DNA of 64,000 nucleotides from Acidobacteriaceae bacterium (GCA_030041435.1 JASHNW010000065.1:50127-114126), one strand, 5' to 3'. Positions 17,700 through 27,348 are shown, numbered from the stretch's first letter. The notes: generated by a model not told the origin, from the letters alone. Program-made: numbers and translations.

Positions 17700-18030
17700 G
17701 GCTATTTCCACAGCGAGTCACTTCGAACCTGACACGTAGCCCGTCTGCACGAAGAAGATAATCTGCGCCCGTTGAGCCTTTGGCGTTCTTGCGGGCGTAA
17801 TCGCTGTCGAGGTTGTAAATTGTATTGAATTGCCAGTTGCCGCACGTATGGTCGGGATGAGTGTGCGAATTCACGACGATTACGGGAAGCACGGCGAGTT
17901 CGGAAACGAGCGCGCGGAGGGTGCCGATGCCCATGCCGGTGTCGATCAGCAGAGCACGCTGACTCCCTTCGACCAGGCACATGACGGTCTCTTCCTACCG
18001 GTGCGGCGGCGCGAGGAGATTGAGCCCGGG
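17700..18030 (-). pseudogene. Metallo-beta-lactamase-fold hydrolase fragment
   Basis: The 529-base gap between the response regulator and the Gfo/Idh gene contains a recognisable but broken hydrolase. On the minus strand a frame reads EETV, then MCLVEGSQRALLIDTGMGI and the metal-binding motif NSHTHPDHTCGNW (an HxHxDH signature), then NLDSDYARKNAKGS. An in-frame TAG lies just upstream of EETV (about 17997), and homology stops at about 17705, so both ends of a normal 250-350-aa enzyme are missing. It is a decayed gene and unlikely to be functional. Confidence 0.6.
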
Positions 18031-18099
18031 GCCAGCGAGGCGCAGCGCCTGCGTTCGCTGGAAGATGAGAACTCGCGTTTGAAGTGGCTCGGACCCGCG

Positions 18100-19464
18100 T
18101 CAGAGCGAATCTTTCACCGTGCGCGTGGATGAATCCCAGAACACCTGGCGCTTTTGAAAGTACGACAGATTCGCCATGTGGCAGGCAATGGCTGCGTGAT
18201 TGCCAAACACCGCATTCTCCACATTCGGCCTGCGTGTTTTTACCGACTCGAAGAAGGTCCAGATGTGTGGGCGCAGATCGTCCCAGTCGTCGCCTGCGTA
18301 CAGCGTCTGCTCGGTCAAAGGCTCCTTGCCGGGCGGCGGATCGTGCTCCTCGTGCCACTCCTTCACGTATTCCTGACGCATCTTCGCCGGGTAGCTTGAA
18401 TCGTAATAACTCGGGTCGGTGTCGATGCCCGCCTGCGGAGAATAGTGGATCCCGAATTCTGTCGTGTCCAGAACTCCCTTCGGGCCCATGTAACGCGCGG
18501 TCTCGGGCGTCTCCGTGCTCAAGCCGAGCCGGATATAAACCGGGATTCCGTGATAGTCGAACAGAACTGTCTGCAGATCGGGCATGTCGCGGCCATCTTT
18601 CCAGCGGTAGATTCCGCCGAGCGACAGCGCTGAACGCGGAGGCTCATTCCAGTCGAGAGTAAACAACATGGCGCTGATCAGATGCACCATCAGGTCGCCG
18701 GCCACACCTGTTCCATAATCGCGCCAGCAGCGCCAGCGGGCAAAGCGATCCGGGTTGAAGGGAATTTTCGGCGTGTCTTTCAGCCAGGTGTCCCAGTCGA
18801 AATTCGCAGCTGACAGATCGGGCGGCGGCGGATATTCCCACGCGCCCGTGGGGCTGTTGCGGCCCAGCGTCAGCTCCACCATGTTGACCTCGCCGATCGC
18901 TCCGCCGCGCACCATCTCGCGAGCCTTCGCGCAGAGGACGGAGCTGACCCGCTGCGCACCGACCTGCACCACTCGATTGTGCTGCTCGGCCGCCTGGACC
19001 ATGTCGAAGCCTTCCGCCACGGTGTGCGACATCGGCTTTTCGCAATACACATCCTTGCCAGCCTCGCAGGCGTCGACCACGATCTGCCTGTGCCAGAAAT
19101 CCGGCACCGCAACGAGAACGCAGTCGATGTCCTTGCGGTCGAGAATGTCGTGGTAGCGCCGCGTCGTCGGCAGATTCGGATTGCCGGTAATCTCTTTGGC
19201 GAGCGTATGGCGCCCGTCATAAAGATCCGCTGCCGCTACGCATTCAGCTCCGGGAAGAGAGAGCGCGCTGGCCAGTACATTCGATCCTTCCATGCCCACG
19301 CCGATAATGCCAAAGCGGATGCGATCGTTCGCTCCCACTGCCTTGCCTGCGCCAGGCTGCGGCTGCGGCTCCAGAGTGGCGCCCCGTGCATTCGGTAACA
19401 TCAGTCCTCCGGCAGCGACAGCTCCGGTCTGCAAAAAGGTGCGGCGGCTCAACCCGATCTTCAT
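18100..19464 (-). CDS. Gfo/Idh/MocA-family oxidoreductase, Tat-exported
   Basis: This 454-aa NAD(P)-dependent sugar oxidoreductase begins with a Tat signal (LSRRTFLQTGAVAAGGLML). A Rossmann fold follows with RFGIIGVGMEGSNVLASA, the second strand ECVAAADLYDGR and the conserved motif VYCEKPMSHTVAEGF, whose EKP lysine is catalytic in the family. The C-terminal half is the substrate-binding alpha/beta domain. Exported members in Acidobacteriota are linked to oxidation of glycosides, often at C3. It lies 48 bases downstream of the Oar-like receptor gene on the same strand, so receptor and enzyme should be co-transcribed from the promoter at 22863-22918. Confidence 0.87.
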   Translation of the reverse strand: MKIGLSRRTFLQTGAVAAGGLMLPNARGATLEPQPQPGAGKAVGANDRIRFGIIGVGMEGSNVLASALSLPGAECVAAADLYDGRHTLAKEITGNPNLPTTRRYHDILDRKDIDCVLVAVPDFWHRQIVVDACEAGKDVYCEKPMSHTVAEGFDMVQAAEQHNRVVQVGAQRVSSVLCAKAREMVRGGAIGEVNMVELTLGRNSPTGAWEYPPPPDLSAANFDWDTWLKDTPKIPFNPDRFARWRCWRDYGTGVAGDLMVHLISAMLFTLDWNEPPRSALSLGGIYRWKDGRDMPDLQTVLFDYHGIPVYIRLGLSTETPETARYMGPKGVLDTTEFGIHYSPQAGIDTDPSYYDSSYPAKMRQEYVKEWHEEHDPPPGKEPLTEQTLYAGDDWDDLRPHIWTFFESVKTRRPNVENAVFGNHAAIACHMANLSYFQKRQVFWDSSTRTVKDSL

Positions 19465-19512
19465 TTCTGTTTTTTAGCTCCGCGTTTCTGGTCCTGCTTC
19501 GACCACCGTGTA

Positions 19513-22500
19513 TTAGAACATAACTCTCGCGCCAAACTGGATCTGCCGCTCGCTGGAAGCCGTGGTCGTGCTGAGACCGAACACAGGGTTCCCCAGCGCG
19601 CTGTTCGGCGTGGCGAAGGTCGCGTGATTCAACATGTTGAAGAAGTCTGCGCGCAGCTGCAGCCTTCCTGTATCTCTGGTCAGGTTTGTGTTCTTCACCA
19701 GGGAGAAATCCAGATTCCACCAGGCCGGCCCCGTATAGGTATTTCTGCCCAGGTTGCCCGGCCCGGTTTGCACCGTGCCCAACTGGGCGCTCGTCGTTGT
19801 CGGTATCGACCAGTAGGTTCCGTTCATCCCTTCGTTTGCGACCGCGTCGCCGGAGAAGAACTGCGGATTCCCACGATGGTTGTTCCTGGGCGCCGTCTGT
19901 ACATAGAACGGACGAGTGGCATTGCCATCCAGAATGTCTGTGCCGTATTGCAGCGTCCCATAGGGCGAGACGATCGTGAACGGAGAGCCCGACTGCAGCG
20001 TATAGATTCCCAGCGCCTGCCATCCGCGACTGATCGTCTTCGGCACGGCACCCCAGTCGCCCGCCACGTCGTAGCTGAAGTTACCTTCGAGCCGCTGCGC
20101 AACCAGATTATTGGCGCGGCCATATTCGCACGTCAGGCAGGTTGGGTCATTCAGCGACATGGCAGAGTTCGCCTGGCCCGTGTCCTGGCTCGTCCAGCCG
20201 CTGAAGACAGAATCGCTGTCCGTCAGGTCCTGATCCCAGGTGTAGTTCACCTGGAACTGGATGCCGTGCGCCGGAGAATCTTTGCGCAGCTGGGTCTGCA
20301 GGCCCAGATAGTGCACCAATCCCTGGTTATAGATGAGATAGAACTCGCCAAGGCCAGGAGTAATGGTGCTGAATGGCGTGTTCAGCGGGTCCGCTCCGAA
20401 GTAGGAGTTTGGGAAACGGGAGTTATACAGCGTCGCGCTGTCCGTCGTGACGCCGCTCACCGTAAAGACCATGTTCGAGGGCAGCTGCTGTTCGATGGTG
20501 AGATTCCCGTTCATCGTGTAGCCGTTTTTCAGCTCCTCCGATGCCCAGTCTCCGTTGATGTTGCCAATCACTGCCGCAACGGGCGCAAGATTCACCGGCG
20601 TGTTGGCCGGAATCAACCGCGTGTTGCCGTGGGGAGGCATTATGGCTCCCGTGGTACTGGTCAGCGCGGGCAGCGTCACACTCAGCGGCGTCAGAGAATA
20701 CGGCGCGTTGTTCAGGAAGCTGCCCGTAGCCATCGGGAAGTCTACCGCGGACTGATCCGGATAGACCGTCGGAATCGTGTTGGTGAAGATCGCGTATCCG
20801 CCGCGCACTACGGTTTTGCTGTCCACGCGATACGCAAAGCCCAGCCGCGGCACGAGGTTAAAGCGGTCCGGCTGATAGAGCGGCTGCGGATTGATTACCA
20901 TGTGCCCATAGAGCGGCCCCCGATCGACAATGGCCCCCAGTCTGTTCCTGATTTCGTAAGGAACAGACTGGTACTCGTAGCGCAACCCCAGATTGAGCGA
21001 GAGCCTGTCGTTCACCTTCACGTCGTCCTGGAAGTAAGCGGCCAGGTTCCAGATGCGCAGACCCCAGTTCACGAACCCGCCCTCCGGCCCATAGCCCGGC
21101 ATCGGCGTGCTGCGGCTGTAAACTGTATCGGCCCCCTCCATCATGCTGATCTTCCCGCTCGGGCTACCCGTACCGGCCGCGATGGTCGGCCCGCCGTTGG
21201 TGGAGACCAGGGATGACGGCAGAGGCGCGCCGGGCTCGAAGCTGTACTGCCCGCCGGGACCGCCGCCGGCAACACCCGTGCCGTCATCCTGTCCGTAGCG
21301 GTACTGCACGCCCGTCGTGATGTTCTGGCGGCCCCTGCTCCAGGCGATCCTGATCGAAGGATCGTAGTACGTCTCCACATACTTCGTCATGAAGCTGTCG
21401 GGCCCATAACTGGCATAGCTGCCATCGGAGAACGTGGTCTGCGTCGTCGCCTGCGTTTGGGGCTCATAACCTTCCACCTGCCGGTTCACCGAAAAAAGAG
21501 CAATGCTGATCAGATTGGGCGTGAAGATATGCGTCTCGCCGATGGCGTAGTTCCTGGGATCGTTGAAGATGCCTGCCGAGAATAGCGGGTTTTCAATCGC
21601 CGCAGTGGGGTCGGTGTCCTGCTCGCTGTTGTTGATGTACGAAGTGCGCCCGAACAGGCTGTCATTCCCCGAAATGCGGTCGTCGATCCGGACAGACCAC
21701 TGATTCATCGTGGTCGGCTGCGAAAACTGGAAGTTATAGGTGTTCGCACCATACAGCCCGTTGGGCTGGTTGGGCAGAGGATAGGCCTTGAGCACATTCG
21801 CGGCGACCGAATTGAGCGGAACCTGATACTGATACCCGTTCAGCGTCACCAGCCCCGATCGCTCATCGGCTGTGGGCACGGCGATAATGGTCGGCTCGCC
21901 CAGTGTCTGGCGCAAGCCCGCATACTCGCCTTCGAAGAAGAGATTGTTTCTGACGATGGGGCCGCCCGCCTCCGTCCCGAACTCGTTCCGGTGAAATGGC
22001 GGCACCGACGTCGAGAAGTAGTTGCGGGCGTCGAAGTCGTTATTGCGGATGTACTCGTACGCGGAGCCGTGGAACTGATTTGTGCCCGACTTGCTCACAA
22101 TCTGCGTGATAGTGCCGCCGCCCTGGCCGAACTCCGCCGAATAGTCGGCCTGCAGTACCTTGAACTCGGCAATGGCGTCCAGGTTGAAATTCCAGAATTG
22201 CACCGTGCCCATCTCGGAATCGGTGGCATCGGCGCCATCCAGTTGCGCAACTTCTGTTTCGCCCCGGTTGCCATTGCTGGCCCACTGCGGCGACAACCAG
22301 CCCATCGCTCCCTGATCCGCAGCCATACCCGGCTGCAGCATCACGAGATTCTGAATGCTGCGCCCGTTCAGCGGCAGGTTCTGTACCTGTTGTTCCGTTA
22401 CCAGACCGGAGAGCTGCCCGCTGGTGGTATTCAGCAGCGGCGGAGCCGCCGTGACTTCCGCTACCTGAGTCGAGCCGGCGACCGTCAGAGTGACAGACAG

Positions 22501-22830
22501 GTCCCGCTGCTGGCTAACATCCAGCGTGATATTCGGAACCGTCTGCGGAGCAAACCCCGCTGCCTTCACCGTGATCGCATACGTGCCCACCACCAGATTC
22601 GAGAAGGTGAAGATGCCGGACGCATTGGTGACCGTCGCCTGCACGGCTCCGGTATCGATACGCAGAGCTGTGACACTGGCGTTGGGGACAACGGCTCCTG
22701 TGGTATCCATCACCGTGCCGGAGATCGCGCCGACCGCCTGGCACCACGCGGTCCCGGGAATAACGCAAAGAATGAGCGCAATCGTCCGCGCGATCAATGT
22801 GAGGCCCCTGTGTGGGCAGGTCTCGCGCAT
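19513..22830 (-). CDS. TonB-dependent receptor, Oar-like, with carboxypeptidase-regulatory-like domain
   Basis: This complete 1105-aa outer-membrane receptor has a signal peptide (TIALILCVIPGTAWCQ). A carboxypeptidase-regulatory-like Ig-fold domain follows (about residues 35-115: GAISGTVMDTTGAVVPNASV, then GTYAITVKAAGFAPQTV), then a plug domain with LPLNGRSIQNLVMLQPG. The long beta-barrel includes YSAEFGQGGGTITQIVSKSG and YFQDDVKVNDRLSLNLGLRY and ends RQIQFGARVMF. The start has GGAGG eight bases upstream. Its promoter, TTGACA-18-TAGTAT with a tandem 13-bp operator over the start site, is shared in form with the Gfo/Idh operon at 28689. It is expected to import the glycoside handled by the neighbouring genes. 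Confidence 0.92.
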   Translation of the reverse strand: MRETCPHRGLTLIARTIALILCVIPGTAWCQAVGAISGTVMDTTGAVVPNASVTALRIDTGAVQATVTNASGIFTFSNLVVGTYAITVKAAGFAPQTVPNITLDVSQQRDLSVTLTVAGSTQVAEVTAAPPLLNTTSGQLSGLVTEQQVQNLPLNGRSIQNLVMLQPGMAADQGAMGWLSPQWASNGNRGETEVAQLDGADATDSEMGTVQFWNFNLDAIAEFKVLQADYSAEFGQGGGTITQIVSKSGTNQFHGSAYEYIRNNDFDARNYFSTSVPPFHRNEFGTEAGGPIVRNNLFFEGEYAGLRQTLGEPTIIAVPTADERSGLVTLNGYQYQVPLNSVAANVLKAYPLPNQPNGLYGANTYNFQFSQPTTMNQWSVRIDDRISGNDSLFGRTSYINNSEQDTDPTAAIENPLFSAGIFNDPRNYAIGETHIFTPNLISIALFSVNRQVEGYEPQTQATTQTTFSDGSYASYGPDSFMTKYVETYYDPSIRIAWSRGRQNITTGVQYRYGQDDGTGVAGGGPGGQYSFEPGAPLPSSLVSTNGGPTIAAGTGSPSGKISMMEGADTVYSRSTPMPGYGPEGGFVNWGLRIWNLAAYFQDDVKVNDRLSLNLGLRYEYQSVPYEIRNRLGAIVDRGPLYGHMVINPQPLYQPDRFNLVPRLGFAYRVDSKTVVRGGYAIFTNTIPTVYPDQSAVDFPMATGSFLNNAPYSLTPLSVTLPALTSTTGAIMPPHGNTRLIPANTPVNLAPVAAVIGNINGDWASEELKNGYTMNGNLTIEQQLPSNMVFTVSGVTTDSATLYNSRFPNSYFGADPLNTPFSTITPGLGEFYLIYNQGLVHYLGLQTQLRKDSPAHGIQFQVNYTWDQDLTDSDSVFSGWTSQDTGQANSAMSLNDPTCLTCEYGRANNLVAQRLEGNFSYDVAGDWGAVPKTISRGWQALGIYTLQSGSPFTIVSPYGTLQYGTDILDGNATRPFYVQTAPRNNHRGNPQFFSGDAVANEGMNGTYWSIPTTTSAQLGTVQTGPGNLGRNTYTGPAWWNLDFSLVKNTNLTRDTGRLQLRADFFNMLNHATFATPNSALGNPVFGLSTTTASSERQIQFGARVMF

Positions 22831-22862
22831 CCTGAAGTCCTCCTGAATTTACACGAGATAGG

Positions 22863-22918
22863 AAAGCGGTTTCCTAAATCGGTTTCCGATACTAGTGGAA
22901 TCGCGCACTCCTTGTCAA
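22863..22918 (-). promoter_or_regulatory. Sigma70-type promoter with tandem LacI-type operator for the receptor operon
   Basis: Read on the minus strand, TTGACA (22913-22918) is followed after 18 bases by TAGTAT (22889-22894). Immediately downstream are two 13-bp direct repeats, read on the plus strand as AAAGCGGTTTCCT (22863-22875) and AAATCGGTTTCCG (22876-22888). Their position over the transcription start predicts repression. The remaining part of the 390-base gap (about 22919-23220) shows no gene. Confidence 0.7.
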
Positions 22919-23220
22919 TTCGATCGTGCCGTCGAACCTGTTCTTGGCTCGCTGAAAGTGGGCTGTCGCGATAGAGCGGCGTGTCAGGGAAAGGCGGAGG
23001 GTCACTCAGGAGCAGTTTGCCGGCGGCGCATTTACTTCGAGGTAAGATTATTGCTTCTTATAGCCGCACTCAATCCGGGGGCGCGTGCCCATTCACGCAG
23101 CGCAGGGAGCGCGCGTTCCGGGATAAAGCGAACTCACCTGTGCGAAGAGCCCGCTGCCGCCGACCGAACATCACAGCGTGCGGGCGTCGTTCGGGACGCC
23201 CGCACCTCGCCGTGGAACGA

Positions 23221-24246
23221 TCAGAGCGCCGGAGTTACCACAATGTTGCGGAAGGCGACGCGGCCTTCTTCGGTGCCCTGAAGATAGATCGGTCCTGGCA
23301 TACCTTCATGGCTGTCGAGAGCACCACCGGTGATGCCCGGAATCTCTTTATGGTCGATCACGGTGATGCCGTTCTGTACTACTGTCACGATTCTGCCAAT
23401 GAGCGTGATGTCGTAGGTCTGCCACTTATCGGCCACGCGCGGCTGTTCCGGAGTTGGGTCAAGGAAGCCGTAGATGCCGCCGGTGTGATGGCTGTTCGGC
23501 TCCGAGATGGAGTCCGTCTCGATCTGCACTTCGTATCTTCCTCGCAGGTAGACGCCGCTGTTCGACTGCGGCCCGGCGTTGAATTCAAGATGCAATTTGA
23601 AATTGTCGAATCTGGGAATGCTGACCAGTTCCGAACCGTGGCCGGTGCTGACTAGTGTGCCATTTTCGATCTTCCAGCTCGGCTTGCTGGGATCTGCCAG
23701 TCTCCAGCCCTTCAGATCCTTGCCATCGAAGAGGCTGACGGGCTTGCCCCACCCGCTCACTTTGTCATCGGTCAGCGCAGGCGCGCGCCTTCCGCTCACG
23801 GTCCACTTGTTTTCGCTGTTGGTCACCGTGCCGGTGAGGCGGTCGCCGACGCGCTTCAGCGTATAGGTCGTGTCGACGGGGAAACCCTCCTCGCCCTTGG
23901 GGGACACGAAGACCAGCTCGCCATTCCGGATTTCGGCCTGTTTCATCGGAGTCGCATGATCCGTCAGACCTACGAAGACCAGCTTTAGCTGTCCATTGGC
24001 ATTCGAAACGTCGATCCAGGACGGACGGCTTCCGTTTGCATTCGTCAGAGTAAGATCCCACCGCCCCTCGAAGGGAGCGATGTCGTTCTCTGCCACAGCT
24101 TTGACGGCCGGCAGGAGAATCCCAACAACCAGGGCCCAGAGACAAATGGAGTGTAAGTGCGACGGATGTACAGCCCGACGACCGGCGCGGCGAGCTGTCG
24201 CCCATGGTGCGCCATCCTGTTCAGGCGCTCTGCGTGAATGAAGCAT
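23221..24246 (-). CDS. DUF1080 protein (3-keto-disaccharide hydrolase family), secreted
   Basis: This 341-aa exported protein has a signal peptide after a 29-residue basic leader (LWALVVGILLPAVKAVAEN). An N-terminal lipocalin-like beta domain (FEGRWDLTLTNANGS to TVTNSENKWTVSG) is followed by a C-terminal DUF1080 concanavalin-like domain. That domain has VSLFDGKDLKGWRLADPS, WKIENGTLVSTG, NSGVYLRGRYEVQIE and a terminal RVAFRNIVVTPAL. DUF1080 proteins include enzymes acting on 3-keto-glycosides, which fits the Gfo/Idh oxidoreductases on both sides. AAGGGGGA sits upstream of ATG 24246. It is the last gene of the operon that starts at 28689. The exact activity (hydrolase or lyase) is not determined by the sequence alone. 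Confidence 0.85.
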   Translation of the reverse strand: MLHSRRAPEQDGAPWATARRAGRRAVHPSHLHSICLWALVVGILLPAVKAVAENDIAPFEGRWDLTLTNANGSRPSWIDVSNANGQLKLVFVGLTDHATPMKQAEIRNGELVFVSPKGEEGFPVDTTYTLKRVGDRLTGTVTNSENKWTVSGRRAPALTDDKVSGWGKPVSLFDGKDLKGWRLADPSKPSWKIENGTLVSTGHGSELVSIPRFDNFKLHLEFNAGPQSNSGVYLRGRYEVQIETDSISEPNSHHTGGIYGFLDPTPEQPRVADKWQTYDITLIGRIVTVVQNGITVIDHKEIPGITGGALDSHEGMPGPIYLQGTEEGRVAFRNIVVTPAL

Positions 24247-24329
24247 CGAAAATCCCCCTTTTGCAACTTAAATGACAGACTTCGCAATTTACTCGTCACC
24301 GGAAACGTCCATCTTCCAGGCTGCTCCCC

Positions 24330-24746
24330 TCAGGCAGAGAGCAGCACGACCGCGATTAGCGCGCAAACCACTCCCACCCCCTGCAGCCTGGTGATCGATT
24401 CATGCAGCACAAATGGCACAAGCATGATCACCACTAAGGGATAGAGTGCTGTGAGCGGAGCCACAATAGACGCCTTGCCCCCGCTCTTGAGGGCCGCAAA
24501 CAGCGCCCATGCGCCCAGGGCATTCAGAACTCCGCTCAGCAATGCCCATGTCAGATTCCATCCCGAGTAATGAAATAGAGCCGATCCCGGATACAGCAGC
24601 GGCTCAAGTACAAGAAACCCGACCACAAGCCAGATGAGCGACGATTCCGCAGAGATATGGTTGGTCGAGAGCTTCTGCAGTAGGCCGACGACACCCCAGG
24701 CGAGCACAGTGATTGCGGAATACCAGAGCCAGGGTGGGAAATGCAT
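24330..24746 (-). CDS. Half-size EamA/DMT transporter subunit (KLSTN type)
   Basis: This 138-aa membrane protein is one half of a drug/metabolite-transporter fold, with about five membrane helices. Typical EamA features are the first helix WLWYSAITVLAWGVVGLLQK and the conserved C-terminal block GGKASIVAPLTALYPLVVIM. It follows a different half-size EamA gene (24759-25226) after 12 bases. The two probably form a heterodimer in the inner membrane that moves a sugar or sugar derivative. Its closest relative in the window, judged by the shared QKLSTN(H/R)IS and GGKASIV blocks, is the protein at 44145. Confidence 0.85.
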   Translation of the reverse strand: MHFPPWLWYSAITVLAWGVVGLLQKLSTNHISAESSLIWLVVGFLVLEPLLYPGSALFHYSGWNLTWALLSGVLNALGAWALFAALKSGGKASIVAPLTALYPLVVIMLVPFVLHESITRLQGVGVVCALIAVVLLSA

Positions 24747-24758
24747 CTGTTGGCCTTC

Positions 24759-25226
24759 CTATAGCGAGAAGATGACAATGGCAATCGCGGCAAACACCAG
24801 CCCCAGCGCCTGAATGGGACGAAACCGCTCCCGCAAAATCGAAATCGCCAGAACCACCGTGATCATGGGATAAAGCGCCGTGGCCACCGTGATGAGCGAC
24901 GTGTTGCCGTTCGTGTGGTACGCAGCAAAAAGGGCAAGCCCGCCCACACCGCTCAGAATTCCATTGAGAACGCCGTAGGTGATGCCGCGCGGGCTCTTCT
25001 CCAGCTTCCCGCGGCGGCCGATTAGCAGCGCAAGGCATACCGGAATGGTGCCCACCGTAAAGAGAAACTGCATGGTCCCCGGCGGGATCTCACGCGATCC
25101 GAGCTTGGAGAGCAGCGCCCATCCACCCCAGCACAGCACGCAGATTATCGAATACCAGAACCAGCGCGCATTCCACCGTTGTCTCGGCGCCGCCACCACC
25201 GCTTCTCCCTGCATCTCCCTTTGCAT
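24759..25226 (-). CDS. Half-size EamA/DMT transporter subunit
   Basis: This 155-aa inner-membrane protein has the EamA fold: FWYSIICVLCWGGWALLSK, then GITYGVLNGILSGVGGLALF and LITVATALYPMITVVLAISI. The start at ATG 25226 is chosen because the preceding codons in this frame lie inside the SIS gene. The ATG shares one base with the SIS stop (TGATG), a coupled arrangement; a second ATG at 25214 is possible. It pairs with the 138-aa EamA protein next to it. The same two-subunit order occurs at 43669-44603. Confidence 0.83.
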   Translation of the reverse strand: MQREMQGEAVVAAPRQRWNARWFWYSIICVLCWGGWALLSKLGSREIPPGTMQFLFTVGTIPVCLALLIGRRGKLEKSPRGITYGVLNGILSGVGGLALFAAYHTNGNTSLITVATALYPMITVVLAISILRERFRPIQALGLVFAAIAIVIFSL

Positions 25227-26293
25227 CAGGACACCTGCCGCTGGCCAAAGCTGGCCTCGCCCACAGCGACCTGGGGCGCATACCGGAAACTTCCTGGCCG
25301 GATCCCGCGCAATTCCGCCATGCGCAGCGCGGCCGCCTGTACCGGCACGATTTCGAACAGCGGAGCCAGAGGCTCCGGAACCGCGGGGACCTCGCAACCC
25401 TGCATTCCCGAAGCAAAAACGTCGAGGGATGGCCCCATCACCCGGATTTGCCCGCCGAATTGCGCCAGATCGTGCGCCAGAGCCAGGTTCAGCTCCCGCG
25501 TTTTCCCCTGCGGCGCAAAAACCAATCCACGGAAGTCGGGGTCGACCACTTCGACCGGCCCATGTCGAAACGATGCAGTTGCCATGCCCACAGCCGCACT
25601 CTTGGCGACCTCGTTGAACAGCAGGGCTCCCTCATACGCCGACGCGCAGGAGGGCCCCCTTGCAAGCAGATAGACCGGGGAATCGGGACTGAGGAAGGCA
25701 TCCCACTGGTTGAGACCGCTCATACTGCTCTCAACCAGCTGAGAAAATGCGGGCAGCAATGCTGTGAGCGTTTCTTTGGCCGGCTCAAGGCCATTGCTCA
25801 CGGCACTGGCCAGCAGATGCAGCGTCAGTAAGGTCCCCGTATAAGTCTGGATCGCTACCATTTCATCCGCCAGACTTCCGACACAGATACTGACATCGGC
25901 ATCCCGCGCCAGCCGGCTTTGCGGTTCGTTGCTGACACCGATGATGGACTGGCGGCCCTTCAAAAGCTTCAGCAACCTGGCGACCTCAATAGATTCGCCG
26001 GATCTGGAAACAACAACCGCAATCGCATCGCAGAACCCCGCATGCCTGTAATGCAGCAACTCGCCGGCCTCGACCGCAACCGCGTCGATGCCAAGGGAGC
26101 AAAGAGAGTATTCCAGCGGAATCGAGGCGAACAGCGAAGCGCCAATCCCGGTAATCAGAACGCGCCTGCCCGACTGAAGCAGGGAAGCTGCCTGCGCCAG
26201 CGCCGATGCGCCGTCCCCGCACTGATGTTGCATTACGCCGGAGAGCGACTGCGTCTGGGAGAGGATATTGTGGGCGAGGTTCGACATCGTCAT
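25226..26293 (-). CDS. SIS-domain sugar isomerase/deglycase-like protein
   Basis: This 355-aa cytoplasmic protein has two SIS (sugar isomerase) domains, the architecture of the GlmS isomerase half, AgaS and FrlB. The first domain has RRVLITGIGASLFASIPLEY and the phosphosugar-binding VVVSRSGESIEVARLL. The region SLADEMVAIQTYTGTLL matches the GlmS-like helix, and the second domain has SPVYLLARGPSCASAYEGAL and FRHGPVEVVDPDFRGLV. No glutaminase domain is present, so it is not a full GlmS. It most likely isomerises, deaminates or deglycates a phosphosugar made by the ROK kinase encoded just upstream. The precise substrate is unknown. Confidence 0.83.
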   Translation of the reverse strand: MTMSNLAHNILSQTQSLSGVMQHQCGDGASALAQAASLLQSGRRVLITGIGASLFASIPLEYSLCSLGIDAVAVEAGELLHYRHAGFCDAIAVVVSRSGESIEVARLLKLLKGRQSIIGVSNEPQSRLARDADVSICVGSLADEMVAIQTYTGTLLTLHLLASAVSNGLEPAKETLTALLPAFSQLVESSMSGLNQWDAFLSPDSPVYLLARGPSCASAYEGALLFNEVAKSAAVGMATASFRHGPVEVVDPDFRGLVFAPQGKTRELNLALAHDLAQFGGQIRVMGPSLDVFASGMQGCEVPAVPEPLAPLFEIVPVQAAALRMAELRGIRPGSFRYAPQVAVGEASFGQRQVS

Positions 26294-26397
26294 GATTCTG
26301 GTCCGTTTTTACCCTTTAGCGTGTGCGTACCCGGCGCCGTTCTGTCATTACGGTTATGGCGATAGAGCGAGCATCGCGGCGCACGTGCCCGTCGAAT

Positions 26398-27309
26398 TCA
26401 CCGATGACGAAATAACCACGCCTGCGCGGCCCCGAGTAGCCCGGCCTCAGAACCAAGTGACGAGACATTAATCCTCGTCTTTTCCGCAGGCACCTGCGTG
26501 CATAATCCGCGAACAACCTTGACCGCGTCATCCAGAAACAGGGAGCTGCTCCTCATCACGCCTCCGCCCAGAGCAAGGACATCGGGCGTGAACAGCGTAA
26601 CCAGGTTGGCCATGCCGAGTCCGAGATAGTAGCCCTCCCGCTTCACTGCGAGCAAAGCTGACTCATCTCCCTTTATGGCAAGCTCGCAGATCTCTGCAGC
26701 GGACATCGGACCCGACTCCGGCGACCTCTCGCACATCCATGCGGCCATGGCCGTGCCGCTGGCCAGGCTCTCCCAGCAGCCGCGCGCCGTGCAGTAACAC
26801 AGAGGTCCGGAGTTATCGATCGTCTGATGGCCCAACTCCGGATGCGATCCCGCGACGCCCCGATAGAGCTGCCCGCCCAGGATGATGCCTCCGCCGATCC
26901 CGGTACTGACAGTAATATAGATAAAGCTGTCGACCCCGCGAGCAGCTCCCCAGACATACTCCGCCAGCGCTGCCGCATCCGCATCGTTCTCAACCGCAAC
27001 CGGGGCTCTAAATTCCGCATCGAGCTCCTCGACCAAATTGCCGCCCTGCCAACCAGGCAGTGTCCCAACCTCGCCAATGATCCCGGTGAAGGGATTCAGC
27101 GGTCCGGGACAGGCAATGCCAATTCCGTCGAAATCGCCGCACGCGTCGACGACCTCATGCAGCATCCGCCGCACCCTCTGCATCGCGTCCGGGAATCCGA
27201 GCGCCGGAGCGGTCCGGCATTCGCTCAGGTGCGCAACGGTCCCATCCTCGCGCACTGCGCCCACGGCAATCTTGGTACCGCCTATATCGACAGCTCCAAT
27301 CATTCTCAT
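26398..27309 (-). CDS. ROK-family sugar kinase
   Basis: This 303-aa cytoplasmic kinase is of the ROK type, which phosphorylates hexoses or amino-hexoses. It has the N-terminal phosphate-binding motif IGAVDIGGTKIAVG, the substrate-side motif GIACPGPLNPFTG, catalytic Asp in VAVENDADAAALAEY and the second phosphate loop TVSTGIGGGIILGG. A zinc-binding region follows (GHQTID and CYCTARGCWE). There is no DNA-binding N-terminus, so it is an enzyme rather than a NagC/Mlc-type repressor. It sits 39 bases downstream of the Gfo/Idh gene and upstream of the SIS gene in one operon. Confidence 0.9.
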   Translation of the reverse strand: MRMIGAVDIGGTKIAVGAVREDGTVAHLSECRTAPALGFPDAMQRVRRMLHEVVDACGDFDGIGIACPGPLNPFTGIIGEVGTLPGWQGGNLVEELDAEFRAPVAVENDADAAALAEYVWGAARGVDSFIYITVSTGIGGGIILGGQLYRGVAGSHPELGHQTIDNSGPLCYCTARGCWESLASGTAMAAWMCERSPESGPMSAAEICELAIKGDESALLAVKREGYYLGLGMANLVTLFTPDVLALGGGVMRSSSLFLDDAVKVVRGLCTQVPAEKTRINVSSLGSEAGLLGAAQAWLFRHR

Positions 27310-27348
27310 CTCGCCCGCGCGGTATTTCGTCTTCCCAATCCGGAGTAC

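Noticed and set aside
19624..21216. A 530-codon plus-strand frame opposite the receptor gene
   Set aside because: The minus-strand receptor is unmistakable here; the plus-strand translation is arginine-rich low-complexity shadow.
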